From positions 14,087,307 to 14,151,306 of the forward strand of contig NC_057920.1 in the NCBI RefSeq assembly GCF_018873765.1: a stretch of 64,000 bases of DNA, in the 5' to 3' direction. Source of the stretch: Telopea speciosissima. Taxonomy: Eukaryota; Streptophyta; Magnoliopsida; Proteales; Proteaceae. Numbering within the stretch: the stretch's first letter is position 1; every line of letters begins with the position of its first letter. This document shows, in pieces, positions 1 to 11,976 of this stretch. The position numbers and the translations under genes were made by a program. The notes beneath the pieces are model-generated. The model was not told the DNA's origin. It was given only the letters and a program-made list of their open reading frames with translations, and did not search any database.

Positions 1-103
1 CCAAGTCCACCAACCGAACCCGATTCAATAAGAGATCGATCCGATGTGGTCCGGGCTCGTTCGGATCGATTTTATCGGTTTGGGTTGGGTATTGACACCC
101 CTA
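1..103. mobile_element. hAT-type MITE, right end only (cut by window edge)
   Basis: The segment is rich in CGGTTTGGG/CCGAACC-like words and ends in GACACCCCTA. This is the same terminal signature as the complete elements at 2451-3114, 16667-17542 and 36557-36867. The left end lies outside the window, so the TSD cannot be tested. Confidence 0.5.
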
Positions 104-187
104 ATCCAACGGTAGGGTAGTGAGACTTGCTTTGTTTGCTTTGTTTGAAATTTCAACTCCCCATCCATCTCTCTCTCTCTCTCTCAC

Positions 188-271
188 ATTACATACTGTT
201 TGGTCGGTTTTGGGCATACACATCATGTCTCTATAAAAGAGACATCTATTTGCTCAAGAGCGTTCCTAGCA
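188..271 (+). repeat. Dispersed repeat R1, copy 1 (hairpin-bearing)
   Basis: About 85 bp shared with 4306-4391 and 12811-12894. All three copies follow a CT microsatellite, contain a perfect 8-bp-arm hairpin (225-245, ATGTCTCT / AGAGACAT with loop ATAAA), and stop being similar just after CCTAGCA or CCAAGCA. The family is not recognised. It could be the 3' part of an LTR (it contains TATAAA) or a transposon end. Confidence 0.6.
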
Positions 272-311
272 CTTGAATTGAAATCTTTTTATTCAATCCT
301 ATTGTTCCCAG

Positions 312-1040
312 TTGGCATTGAGAGGGGGTGAATCAGGGTCACTAAAAACCACTCAAACAATTATCAACACAGTTGGCTTTCACACAGATTGCTCCTACAC
401 AGGTAGCACTACTCAATTGGCACTGCTAAATCTCACACTACTGCCCGAAGCTAATACACATAAGGCTGCCAAGAGTTATATATTGTCCACTACTGTCCCT
501 CATGGACTGGCACTGTCACTGTCACACAATCGTGTGACACACCTTTCCTACCACAGGCATGCATACAATTTTGTGGCAATGACTACACGGTGTATACACC
601 CATCCTGCAGACAAACACTCCAATATACAATGCAGACATATACAATCACAACATAACATATACGTGTTTCGACAAGTTACATACATGTATGGAATAAAGG
701 TCACACTAACCTCAGCACTTACTCAATAATGGTCTTCAACTGCAATCAACAGTTCAGGTCCTACACCTACTTAAACTCCTGGTATACAAAAACAAGGGCA
801 ATCTACCTCAACAGTGTTTCTGTTAAAGCTATGACACAAGCCACCTTGCTTGCTTCAACCTCTGATCAATACAGATGCAAGGGTGTTACCCTCAATAATA
901 CCCAGCACCCACTGGTTATCCAAAAATAGATTTTGGACTAATAACAATACCCTACAATGAAACCCCTTCTAGTCTAGGTATTTGATAGTCAACAACCTAG
1001 AACTAGCACATGTAATGAATATAGAAATACAATGACAAGT
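312..1040. repeat. Dispersed C-rich repeat R2, copy 1
   Basis: Non-coding, strongly C-over-G skewed sequence full of CACTG, TGCC and CACA words. The stretch around 570-660 (ACTACACGGTGT... CATCCTGCAGA... CACTCCA) is recognisably repeated at about 44780-44880. The open frames here are short with no domain, and I take them to be a product of the skewed composition. It probably derives from an LTR element, family unknown. Confidence 0.45.
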
Positions 1041-1136
1041 CTAATGATAGATATTCTCACAACCATGCACTATCTCTGATTCCTGATATCTGGAGAAGCT
1101 CTGAATGGACTGTGCAACTTCACAAGAGATGCCCTG

Positions 1137-1380
1137 GCAATGGGGATCTCTTCTTCTTCTTCTCTCTTCTTTTGTAGACTTGTGAAGGCTTTCAGAGACT
1201 TCAACAATGGCATACAGATCTTCTCTTTCTCTTCCTTCCTTTGTATTTTCACAAACACCTTGACTGCACACATAACAGTTTCTTTCTCTTCTTTCTTTTT
1301 CTTTCTCCCTTCTTCTTTCTTCTTCTTTTTCCTTCTTTCTTCTTTCTATTTTTCTTTCCTTCTCTTTTTCGCTTTTCTTG
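1137..1380. repeat. Polypyrimidine tract
   Basis: Low-complexity TTC/CTT-rich run. The Lys/Glu/Arg-rich frame on the opposite strand is an artefact of this composition. Confidence 0.8.
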
Positions 1381-1389
1381 GTTACCACC

Positions 1390-2442
1390 AGTGTATCTTG
1401 CTGCCTTTAATTTCTAGTAGCTTTCCAGACCTCTAATGGAAGCCAAGAATGAGTGCAAAGGAGTAGCAGATGAACCTTCAAAGCATAGGACTTCTAAGAG
1501 CTTCAACTCAATTTTTTGATCACCTGTTCAATTATCATGTATGTTTTGTCTTTTACATAGTGTAGAGGTCAGAAAAATGAGAAAAACCTAATTTGAATCA
1601 CCTCAAACGGAGGTGTGTAGAGAAAGTTATCGCACTTTGAAGTTGAGCAATGAAAATGCTCCAAAGAGAATATTCCCTAGAATATTTCGCTGTGTATAGT
1701 ACATCGAGCTATATGGAATCAGGGTGTACTACAGTGTATCCCAGACCATAGTAATAAGTTGTGCAACCTCTACGAAGTCGTTACCTAGAATCTTTAGAAG
1801 TGTATATTATAAGATCCGTGCAAGAGCGGAACATCCAAGTACGACCTCTGAAAAGTTTACTTGACACGTTTCGTTCTCCCATTGGTCTGATCCATTTTAA
1901 TAAATATTGACCGTAGGATATACATTTGAAGTTTTGGTAGATACCAACCCTTAGATCAGAATATCCCATTGGAATATATGTAATGCACTTAGATTCATCC
2001 TTATCCTGTCAAATGGCATCATCTCTGCGGGCCTTGCTTCCATGTAAGATGATATACTAAATTTCTCTGTGTCATGTAATCATATCAAAATAAAGGGAAT
2101 CAACCAACGCCTCACGCAGTCACGCTACACTGGCGATACACCATAAGGCCCACATATGACAACTTTATCATGTATATTGTAGTGTACCGAATCCGATGCA
2201 CACAACCAATGAAAAACCAGCAGATAGAATCTCAATCGTCAACCTACTTTGCACTATCGCATGCTCCATTATTGACCTCAGATTTAGAATTTCCGTACAT
2301 GGCTATATCTAAACTGTCCAGTGCTTGACAGTATACCATATTTCAGTGCTCGCAGCCAACTAGAACACCCAAAATGGTATCTGGGACATCTCTCTCTCGT
2401 TCGATCGAACTTTTGGATGCGGATTGTCGCATCGCACTCCTA
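1390..2442. other. Gene-free stretch
   Basis: No coding frame with a recognisable domain, no RNA gene and no structured repeat was seen. The right end is the 8-bp target site of the MITE that follows. Confidence 0.6.
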
Positions 2443-2450
2443 ACGGTGAG

Positions 2451-3114
2451 TAAGGGTGTCAAAATCAAACCGAAACCGAAAACCGAACCCAAAACTGGAC
2501 TAAGCCGAACCGAATTAATTCGGTTTGATTTCGGTTCTAGTATATGGTATTCTAATTCAGTTCGGTTCGATTTCGGTTTCATGCCAAGACCCGTCGGTTT
2601 GAACCGAAACCAAACCGAATAAACCACTTAATCCAAATCCATATATCTTTCAAATTTTTTGGTAACCATATCTAACCAAATGACTTTAAATATTCCACTT
2701 TCCTATGTTTTCATTGTTTTTTTGGTAACTATCCAACGAAATGAAATTTATATGCCACTTTTCATAGGGGAAAATAAAAAACTCAATGAATTTTGTTTGT
2801 ACTTTTAGTAACCATCTAACCTAATGACTTTTCATATTCCACTTTCCAGGTTTTCTCTATTTATCTTTCTCAGTTTCCCTTTTCAACTCTTCAACTTCAA
2901 TTCTCAAGTGTGCAACCGAATTAGAATCGTAACCCGAAACCGAATTGAAACCGGATTTAGAAATCGAATTAGAACCGTAACCAAACCGAACCGAGCAAGT
3001 TCGGATTCGGTGGGTGGTCCTAGAACCGACTCGGTTTTTGGTTCGATTTTGGGTCACACCCTCAAGTCATGAAACATAACCGAATACCCGAAACCGAACC
3101 ATTTGACACCCTTA
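2451..3114. mobile_element. hAT-type MITE with perfect 8-bp TSD
   Basis: Terminal inverted repeats TAAGGGTGTCAAA / TTTGACACCCTTA enclose 664 bp with no coding capacity. Both ends carry tracts of ACCGAA/TTCGGTT repeats in opposite sense. The flanks are a perfect 8-bp duplication, ACGGTGAG at 2443-2450 and 3115-3122. An 8-bp TSD with short TIRs is the hallmark of the hAT superfamily. The element is non-autonomous, and no transposase source is in the window. Confidence 0.88.
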
Positions 3115-3122
3115 ACGGTGAG

Positions 3123-4186
3123 AACTATCACTTCACATATCCAAAACCAATCAAATGTTTCAGAATTCATCTCAGAATTCCAAAAACTGTCCCATTTAAC
3201 TTCTTTTCAGTGCGATCATACAGAAACAACAATATCTTCATCATTGGGGACCAAAACAATACAGCTGCAGTTGTGTTGGAAAGACTACTTGATGCTCTAC
3301 GTTTCTCATGCAGAATTCTCTGCCCAATTCTTCCATAAGACCCTCCGAAAATGCCGACGAACCTGTTGCCAGTGCATGATCCTATGAAACTAGCATTTCA
3401 AATATACATGGCCTTCACCTGCTGCTCCTATACGCTACCCAATGTTGTAAAACAGTAAGATTTACTGTTACACAATTCCGTAAGTTCCACCACAATGCCC
3501 AGAGCTGATAAAATGACCAAAATGCCCTTGTCAATGCCAAATGCTCTAATTGACTGTTTGTCTTCCCAAACACCTCCAGGACATATGTAAAGACAGAATA
3601 CACTGTAATGGGCTATTTTGGACTGCCACGTGCTGTCGGATATGCCCTCATGCTTCTGAAACACTGCCCAACTGCCAAGTCATATACTTGCCATTCTAAC
3701 TCTGCCAACTGGCCAATATCCATTGCCACATCATTTGTGCCACATATATATTGTCCATCTCAGCCTGTGAACACTACCATATCACTGCCATGTCATATTG
3801 CACACTGTACATGTATTGGCATGCCTGTAAATGATAGAATTGCCCTTGGATGACTCCCAACCACTATGTTACCTCTGTGTACACTGTCAAAACCCTATAA
3901 CACTTTCATTGCCACTGTGAACACTATAAGAACTAATGGGGATGTTGTGACATTGTCCAATCACTACTTGCATTGCCAGAAGTCTGCTAACTCATCCAGA
4001 ATGATCATGTATTGTACTAACCTCTATGACTGCCTTGACTGCCATTGTACATTGCCTCTATCATTGTACTACACCAAGATGCACTATGTTGACAACAACA
4101 ACACACATGCACTGTGTTAACAACAATGACAACCAACACGCAGACACTGCCATTTGCACTGTGTGTTCAACAAATCCATTGGAACT
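3123..4186. other. Gene-free, C-skewed stretch
   Basis: No gene. From about 3640 to 4186 the plus strand is unusually rich in TGCC, CACTG and ACAC words and poor in GG, like 312-930, which makes long but meaningless open frames. It may belong to the same unknown repeat as R2, since R1 copies flank the whole 0.2-4.4 kb interval. Confidence 0.45.
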
Positions 4187-4728
4187 AATGGACACACCCA
4201 TTTCATGAGGTATCTTGAAGGGGTGTATATTGCTTTATAAATAGAGGGAGTGAGTGCCTTCAAATGCTAATGTACAAATTCTCTCTCTCTCTCTCTCTCT
4301 CTTTTATTACATACTATTGGGTCGATTTTGGGCATACACAGAATGTCTCCTTAAAAGAGACATATCTATTTGCTCAAGTGCATTCCAAGCAATATAGATT
4401 TCATTTCTGTTAATGGATTTTTCTTCCACACACCCCCGCCATAAAAATAAAAATGAAAACATAACATGGCAGAGAGTAGTTGCAGAGACCTCATGGATGA
4501 AGAAGAAAATTCTTTAAAACCCTAAAATGCGGCACTTGGACAGTCTCCCATTTCCCTCGCTTCACAAATCTATCATCTCCTGCTCTCCTCTTTAAATGTT
4601 CTTGTTACCTCCTAACCATATCCCAAGTCCCAGCCTCAAGCCCCTTGTTCTTTACCTACCTTTTTTTTCAATTTTTCATTTTGGATTCTTTCATTTTTTG
4701 AAATAGAAAATAAAAATCAAAGCTAGCT
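4187..4728 (+). repeat. Segmental duplication unit A, left part
   Basis: It starts at ATGGACACACCCATTTCATG and matches 12724-13611 after allowing for extra sequence at 12895-13262 in the other copy. It includes a CT microsatellite (4281-4302), R1 copy 2 (4306-4391) and a single-copy-looking stretch up to AAAGCTAGCT, where the Copia element is inserted. No gene is recognised in it. Confidence 0.8.
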
Positions 4729-5656
4729 TGTTGGGTAATTGTAGTATAATTCCTTACAAATAATTGAAACAACACGAATTACAATACAATAGATTAAGCA
4801 GTAGAAACTAGGCTTGACCTTTGGCTGAAATGAGAAGACCAAAGCTTGGATTTGATGTAGAACCACACCTGCAATAACTTGAACAAGCTTGAGGTTGAGT
4901 TACACTTGTGGTGCTGCCTTTAAGGTAATTGATGCCTCCTACTGCCAAGGAGTGTTCTGCACCACTACCCCAAGATAAAACAACCTCCAACTAGAAGATG
5001 AAGCAGTCCTTCTAGTCCCTTGAAGGAGTCAAGAGCTTCAACACAACAACCCTCTAACACACTTAGAAGAAAAAGAGAGAGAGAGAGAGAGAGAATAATA
5101 CTCTTAGTGATTGCTAAGTATGGGCATGAACATGTATCCAAAGATATCTCTTACAAAATAATTGGTTGGGTTTATATAGGCCCAAGACCAATCCTTGCAC
5201 TCCTTTGGAATTTTCAAGAATAATCATCCACTTATGACCAAATTGAAGAATAAGATTTATGGACATGAATATGGACATGAATTGGAGGTTAATTCCAAAT
5301 TCATGGTCATTCCCCACTTGACCTTAAAATTCATTCATTCTCCACTAAGACCATAAAAGCCTTAAAACCCCATAAGGGGTCAATCTCCACTAAGGACCAT
5401 AAAAGCCTTAATACCACATAAAGGGAGAGACATCACCTATGACCATGAATTGAGAAATCAATCTCATTCAATATCCTTGACCCACCTTTCCACTCATGAT
5501 AGTGACCATGAATAGACTTTAAGGTACCCATAGAATGTTACAATCTTTGGAATTACTTCTTTTGATCACATGGGTCCCACACCATAACAAAGCAATCAAA
5601 ATATTTTGAAACTTAAAATAAAATAAAATATATATTAAATATATTTAAATCTAACA
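4729..5656 (-). repeat. Copia 3' LTR (left copy)
   Basis: 928 bp, TG...CA ends. It is paired with 10337-11270, with scattered substitutions and at least one indel of about 12-14 bp (near 5318 against 10919), so the insertion is not recent. It holds a GA microsatellite near 5075-5094. The short open frames in it recur in the other LTR and are not genes. Confidence 0.95.
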
Positions 5657-6275
5657 ATCCCCCACAAGTTTCAAAACGACACGAGACACACATGCTATGA
5701 CTGAATTAGACACTATAGGACACATCATTGTAGGTGTCTTTCGAACTTGAACCTACACTAGGTCTAATGAACCGCGCTACAGAGTAGAGGTGGAGTCAGA
5801 CTCCTTGAACCTTTTCTCATTGGTGTAGCTAACCGTCCCATCAACCATATCCCATAGGTCGACTCTTGCGCTACCCATCATAAAATCACTTTGGACTTTT
5901 GAACCGGCCATATCCCTTATCTTTAACTCGTGAATGGTTTAGAGAACTCGCCTATAAGTTCTCATCGGCGGTGGCCACACCCCCTATATTCACTTAGGTT
6001 AGTCACTGGTGTGCACCACAACTGACACACCCCCACATTTCCTAGGATTAGACTAATTAAGAGTTTTATCGCTCAACCTCTTTCTTTGTGGTAGTACTAC
6101 TTTCACCATCTACAGGTTGGAATGAATATTTATACAAGTAGTAGTACAAAATCGGTCAACCAGTGATTTCGTTTGTACCCCTTGAACCTAATTCAGGCAT
6201 TTAACCTCTTCACATAGGTAGGGTGTCCATCACATGACCTATGGATTAGGCATTAACCCCATTCCTGTAGATGCA

Positions 6276-9200
6276 CTAAACAAAGTTCTTGACAGACATA
6301 GGCTTTGTGAACATGTCAGCTTGGTTACTTTCTGACTTCACATAATCGACAGCTATCATTCCTTCATCTATGTACTGTCTCACAAGATTGTGTCTGAGAC
6401 GTATGTGCCTCCTTTTACCATTGTATATCCGGTTCTTGGCTAGATGTATAGCCGTTTGGTTATCACAATGTAGTGATACCGATGGCGTCAATTTTTGCCA
6501 CAATGGAATACCCGTCATTAAGTTTCTAAGCCATTCGACTTCCATTCCTGCCTTTTCCAAGGCTATGAACTCTGCTTCCATGGTAGAGCCTGTCCCACAA
6601 GATTGCTTTGTGGACTTCCATGAGATTGCACCGCCTGCTAGTGTAAACACATAACCACTAGTAGCTAAGGACTCGTTTGTATCCGAAATCTAATTTGCAT
6701 CACAATATCCTTCCAAAACTGCTGGTTTACCACTATAGTGTAAATTATAGTTTATAGTGCCTTTTAGGTACCTTAATAACCTATCAACCGCGCTCTAATG
6801 TTCCTTACTTGGATTATGAGTATGTTGACTCAACTTTCCTACCGCAAGGGCAATATCTGGACGCGTACAATTCATTAGATATGTGACCGAGCCAATAATT
6901 TGAGCATATCTTTTTTTATTCACTGGTTCACCTAGGTTCCTTTTCAAGTGACACCCCATATCAAAAGGTGTTTTAACCGCTGAAACTTCATGGTACCCAT
7001 ACTTTTTAAGTATGTTTTCTGTATAACGGGCTTGGGATAATGAAATATGATTTCCTTGCTTGGTGATTTTGATCCCAAGGATCATATCAACCTCTCCTAA
7101 GTCTTTTGTGTCGAAACTAGACATCAAAAGTTTCTTAGCTTGATTAACCATTTTCAAGTTTGTTCACGTTATGAGCATATCATCTACATATAGTAGTATG
7201 AATACACCCCTACCACCATGAAACCTGCTATATAAGCATCTTTCAATGTCGTTTACAATGAACCCATTTGAAATTAGAACCTTGTCCAATTTTTCATGCC
7301 ATTGCTTCGGTACTTGCTTCAATCCATATAAAGATTTTCAAAGTTTACAAACCTTTCGCTCTTGGCCAATTACAACACAACCTTCTGGTTGTTTTATGTA
7401 AATTTTCTCCTCTAAGTCCCCATTAAGAAATGTCGTTTTCACATCCTTTTGATGGATGACCATGTTATATATTGACGCCATTGCCAACATAACCCTTATC
7501 GTGGTAATTCTAGACACCGGGGCAAATGTGTCAAAATAATCAATATTAGGCTTTTGCCTAAAACCTTTGACAACAAGTCTGGCCTTGAAACGATCAAGTG
7601 ACCCATCATTTTTTAATTTCTTTCGAAATATCCACTTGGTTTCCAAAGTTTTGGACCCGAATGGTAAATCCACCAATTCCCAAGTGTTATTCGCCAATAT
7701 TGAATCTAGTTCACTCTTGATTGCCTCTTTCCAAAAGACAGCATCCAGTGATGTAATAGCCTCTTTGTATGTAAGAGGATCCTTGTCTACTAAATAGATA
7801 AGCCACTCATCATCTGTATATTTGGGTCTTTTGAGTCGCTTGCTCATCCTAGGTCGACTTTCGTCATCATTACTCAATTCTTGATTGGTAACCCTTTCAT
7901 TTGACTCAATTTTCCCATTAGTCAATTGACTATCCTTACTTATAGGTATAAATTTTCAAAAAACTCAACGTCTCTTGATTCTATGATGCTATTTGGTTCA
8001 ATAACATCATCCATGACTTTGATCACCATGAACCGGTATGCCGTACTATTTGTAGCATAACCCAAAAACACACAATCACATGTTTTTTGTCCCAATTTTT
8101 TTTTCTTGGAATCCGGTAACAACACCTTAGCCAAACAACCCCAAACCCGTAGATGTTTTAGACTTGGTTTCCTACCAAACTATTTCTCAAATGGAACCAT
8201 ACCAGTTTTGCTATGTGGGATTCTATTTGATAGATAACATGCTGATAGCATGGCTTCCCCCCACATATCAAGTGGTACACCTGAACTCAATAACATAGAG
8301 TTTATCATCTCTTTAAGAGACCTATTTTTCCTTTCGACAATCCCATTTGATTCTGGTTGGTATGGAGCGGTTGTTTCATGGATAATTCCATTTTCCTCAC
8401 AAAACTTATCAAGGTTAAAGTACTCAGCCCCTCTATCAGTTCTAAGTCTTTTAACCTTCTTACCAAGTTAATTTTTAACTTCCATTTTGTAAGATATGAA
8501 CGCCTTTCCGGCCTCATCCTTTGATTTGAGTAAATACACCATGGTATATCTAGAGTGGTCATCTATGAAAGTTATGACATAGTTATTTTCTCCCTTAGAC
8601 TCATATGACTTGTAGTCACATAAGTCACTATAGATTAATTTCAAGAGATTACTCTTCCTATCCATAGTCTTGTGAGGTTTTTTGGTTAACTTTGCCTCTA
8701 CACAAGTTATGCACTTGTTTACGGGGGATTTCACCTTATCGGTGATCATGCCTAACTTGCATAGTTTGATGATATATTTCACACTACTATGACCCAACCT
8801 ACCATGCCACAAATCAAAAAAGTTAGAAGAGACAATCATGTAAGCAGAAGAAGTACTAGTTTTCTCAATTACAATATTTTCAACATTTAGTACAAATAAC
8901 CCCTCACTAAGGTATCCCTTCCCCACAAAAACATTGTTTTTAGTGATAACCGTCTTATCACTTTCAAAAGTCAATTTCATTCCTACTGTATTAAGCAAAG
9001 GAACTGAAATTAAATTGCGCCTAATATCCGACACATGAAGAACATTGGTGAGAACCATAGTCTTCTCTGAAGTGAGTTTCAAAGTCACTTTTCATTTTCC
9101 CATAACAGGAGCACTTTGGGAATTCTCCATAAATACCTTTTCATCCTCTGTATTCATGGAATAAGAGGAAAACATCTTCAGATCACCACAAATATGTCTT

Positions 9201-9358
9201 GTGGCACCGGTATCCAATACCCAATCTTTTGATTTTTCAACCAAATTTGCTTCCGTGACCATAGCAATAAAGACGTTATCTTCAACTAGGTTCACCTTTT
9301 CAGAATTTTTCTTCCTGAACCGACAATCTTTCTTGAAGTGTCCTAGCTTACCACACAC
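6276..9358 (-). pseudogene. Copia pol region: protease, integrase, RT, RNase H (broken)
   Basis: Read right to left on the minus strand. A CCHC knuckle (CxxCGKLGHFKKDC, about 9320-9360) comes first. The protease active site DTGATRHIC is at about 9190-9217. Next are the gag-pre-integrase region with HxxxH and CxxC, and the integrase core with IYSDLCDY, FIDDHSRY and ESNGIVERKNR, which carry the D,D,E residues. RT follows, with KWIFRKKLKNDG, RLVVKGF and QKDVKTTFLNGD, and an intact YVDD box at 7179-7190. RNase H ends it ([26 protein letters not shown]). In-frame stops separate protease from integrase (near 9091), interrupt the integrase (near 8468), and break the RT/RNase H region. All catalytic motifs I looked for are present, so decay is by scattered point mutations and not by domain loss. 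Each piece lies in the order expected for a single Copia polyprotein. Confidence 0.92.
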
Positions 9359-10306
9359 AAAACAAGTAAGTTTTTCTTCTTGAAAGAAGGTTCATCATTG
9401 TCTTGAAGATTCTTCCTTTTCTTGTTTTGTTTGTTGGTCTCTACCAAGTTCGCTTTTAGGCGTCTTTCCCCAAGGTCTTTTTCACCCTTGTCCTTGTGCC
9501 GGTTCTTCTCAATTTTGATCCTTACAATCAATTGGTCTAGAGTCAACTTCGTCTTCTTGTGTTTCATAGACGCCTTAAAGGCATTCCAAGAAGATGGAAG
9601 CTTTTCAATCAAGACACCGGTCACAAATTCTTCCGGTAGAACCAGCTTTTTCTTTGCTAGCTTTCCAACCAAAGTTTGAAATTGATCAATTTGGTTTGAG
9701 ACGGTGTCATTATCTTTCATAGCAAAGCTTAGAAAGTTAGCCACCAAGTACTTCCTTGAACCAACATCCTCAAGAGAGTACTTTTTTACCAACGCATTCC
9801 AAATCGAACATGCATACTCTAAAGAACTATACACATGGTATAGGTCATTTGATAATGCATTCAAAATTGATTCTTGCACTGGTAATCCGCTTGAATCTAA
9901 GCCACCCTTTTGCCCTCCTTTTCAAGATCATTACTTTTTTTCGACATGGGTTCAGTCAAGGCAAATATCACCCCAATTTGGGCTAATGCAAACAACATCA
10001 TTTGCCTCCATCGTTTGAAGTTTTGACCTCCAAACTCTTCGATCTTGTCAAATTCAGAGATAATCTTCATTTTATCAAATCCAGGATAAGTTCCATCACC
10101 GACGGGATAACATTGGTGGGAATTGAGTCAATGGTAGGAAAAAGAGGAATCTCCTTACCATTGCGGCTAACAAGAACTCCGCCTACTTGGTTGTTGATTG
10201 CTCCTTCAATACTTGTGTTTGAAGGATTTCCTTCATTGGCAGCTCCATCAGCGGTGTTGTTATTCGAAGCATCACCCTTGTTGCTTACAACTCCAAGATC
10301 AGCCAT
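9343..10306 (-). pseudogene. Copia gag region (broken)
   Basis: The start codon at 10304-10306 opens MADLGVVSNKG, close behind the right LTR as expected for gag. A UBN2/retrotran_gag-type domain follows at 9343-9879 (SLEDVGSRKYLVANFL, DQFQTLVGKLA, LPSSWNAFKASM are typical gag helices). The first frame stops near 10067 and the second starts downstream, so gag is already split. The CCHC zinc knuckle lies one base out of frame with the gag helices (frameshift around 9345-9365). Gag packages element RNA into cytoplasmic particles; this copy cannot make an intact protein. Confidence 0.85.
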
Positions 10307-10336
10307 GAGATCTTATAATATCAATTACCTTAAACT

Positions 10337-11270
10337 TGTTGGGTAATTGTATTATAATTTCTTACAAATAATTGAAACAACACGAATTGCAATACAATAG
10401 ATTAAGCAGTAGAAACTAGGCTTGACCTTTGGCTGAAATGAGAAGACCAAAGCTTGAATTTGATGTAGAACTACACCCGCAATAACTTGAACAAGCTTGA
10501 GGTTGAGTCACACTTGTGGTGCTGCCTTTAAGGTAATTGCTGTCTCCTACTACCAAGGAGTGTTCTGCACCACTACCCCAAGATAAAACAACCTCCAACT
10601 AGAAGATGAAGCAGTCTTTCTAGTCCCTTGAAGGAGTCAAGAGCTTCAACACAGCAACCCTCTAACACACTTAGAAGAAAAGAGAGAGAGAGAGAGAATA
10701 ATACTCTTAGTGATTGCTAAGTATGGGCATGAATATGTATCCAAAGATATCTCTTACAAAGCAATTGGTTGGGTTTATATAGGCCCAAGACCAATCCTTG
10801 CACTCCCTTGGAATTCCCAAGAATAATCATCCACTTATGACCAAATTGAAGAATAAGATTTATGAACATGAATATGGACATGAATTGGAGGTTAATTCCA
10901 AATTCATGGTCATTCCCCACTAAGGGTCATGAATGACCTTAAAATTCATTCATTCTCCACTAAGACCATAAATGCCTTAAAACCCCATAAGGGGTCATTC
11001 TCCACTAAGGACCATAAAAGCCTTAATACCCCATAAAGGGAGAGACATCACCTATGGTCATGAATTGAGAAATCAATCTCATTCAATATCATTGACCCAC
11101 TTTCCCACTCATGATAGTGACCATGAATAGACTTTAGGGTACCCATAGAATGTTACAACTTTTGAAATTACTTCTTTGATCACATGGGTCCCACACCATA
11201 ACAAAACAATCAAAACATTTTAAAACTTAAAATAAAATAAAATATATATTAAATATATTTAAATCTAACA
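10337..11270 (-). repeat. Copia 5' LTR (right copy)
   Basis: 934 bp, TG...CA ends, the partner of 4729-5656. It lies upstream of gag on the minus strand, so it is the promoter-bearing LTR. It contains a shortened GA microsatellite near 10681-10699. Confidence 0.95.
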
Positions 11271-11976
11271 AAGCTTGTAATTCAATTAGTCCAACCCAAT
11301 AAACACTAAATGAGTCTGGGTGTATTTTAATTTGGTTAAAAGCATGGATCTTTTGAAAATGGTGTACCTATCTGTTCTCTCATTGAACAGGATTTGAATG
11401 TCTGAGCACCCAGTGCTATTCTGAAACTTTAGGGGACTGAGAGCTGGTTCTTTATCCTTGGCATATGTGTGCAATCTGGAGGAACCATACAACAGAAGAT
11501 AAATGACCAGTGAACATTTCCATAGCCCATTTATAGACTTCCCATTCCAAAGTTCCCTGAATCAGAAAAACAATGTCAAAAATTCATTTTTATGGAAATA
11601 GATTCATGGTGGGTACCAAGGGATTTGGTTTTCAGTTTTCAATGGGAGACAAATTGGGATTCTGTGGAGTAACCTTGGGTCAACAAGTAGGTTAAAGATG
11701 AACTGTACCTGGGATTGTTACTTCCTGGAAGTAGGGCTATTGCCAGATCTTTGGATCCTTTGTGGAAGGAAGGATTGCTTTCATTAGGATTACCTGATAA
11801 TGGTTTTTACCCTTGATAAGATTCCACATTATACAGAACTTGTAAATTGGTCTCCCAAGTAGGAGAAGAAGAGGGTTGAACCTGCTTTAAAGAAATGTGA
11901 TTCTCAGACATTAGAAAGGCTAAAAGAAGGTAGGAGGAAGTGATGAACACAGAAGTAAGATGGGCTAGTTTGAAAT
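11271..11976 (+). repeat. Segmental duplication unit A, right part
   Basis: It continues unit A beyond the Copia TSD and matches 13612-14277. Copy A retains about 45 bp near 11835-11880 that copy B lacks. Similarity stops at GATGGGCTAGTTTGAAAT, where an hAT-type fragment begins. A short minus-strand frame (11286-11492; counterpart 13672-13884) is partly conserved in both copies but shows no known domain, and I do not call a gene. Confidence 0.8.

Larger units (their letters stand above)
4729..11270 (-). mobile_element. Full-length Copia LTR retrotransposon, decayed
   Basis: This 6.54-kb element is bounded by two LTRs starting TGTTGGGTAATTG and ending AATCTAACA. The TSD is TAGCT (4724-4728) and AAGCT (11271-11275), differing by one base. 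The unoccupied duplicate at about 13602-13620 reads CTAGCTTGTGATTC, which confirms both boundaries. Gene order on the minus strand is gag, protease, integrase, reverse transcriptase, RNase H; integrase ahead of RT defines Copia (Pseudoviridae-type). A polypurine tract (GTGGGGGAT on the minus strand) abuts the left LTR at 5657-5665. The sequence next to the right LTR is not the usual TGGTATCAG initiator-Met primer site, so the primer is unclear. Several stops and at least one frameshift make it inactive. Confidence 0.95.

Noticed and set aside
312..656. Plus-strand 114-codon frame
   Set aside because: Lies in a skewed dispersed repeat; Thr/His/Ser-rich composition from CAC words and no homology recognised.
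1041..1388. Minus-strand 115-codon Lys/Glu/Arg-rich frame
   Set aside because: It is the complement of a low-complexity polypyrimidine tract and has no domain.
3608..4208. Overlapping plus-strand frames rich in Cys, His and Thr
   Set aside because: Product of TGCC/CAC word bias in non-coding DNA; two different frames are open over the same bases.
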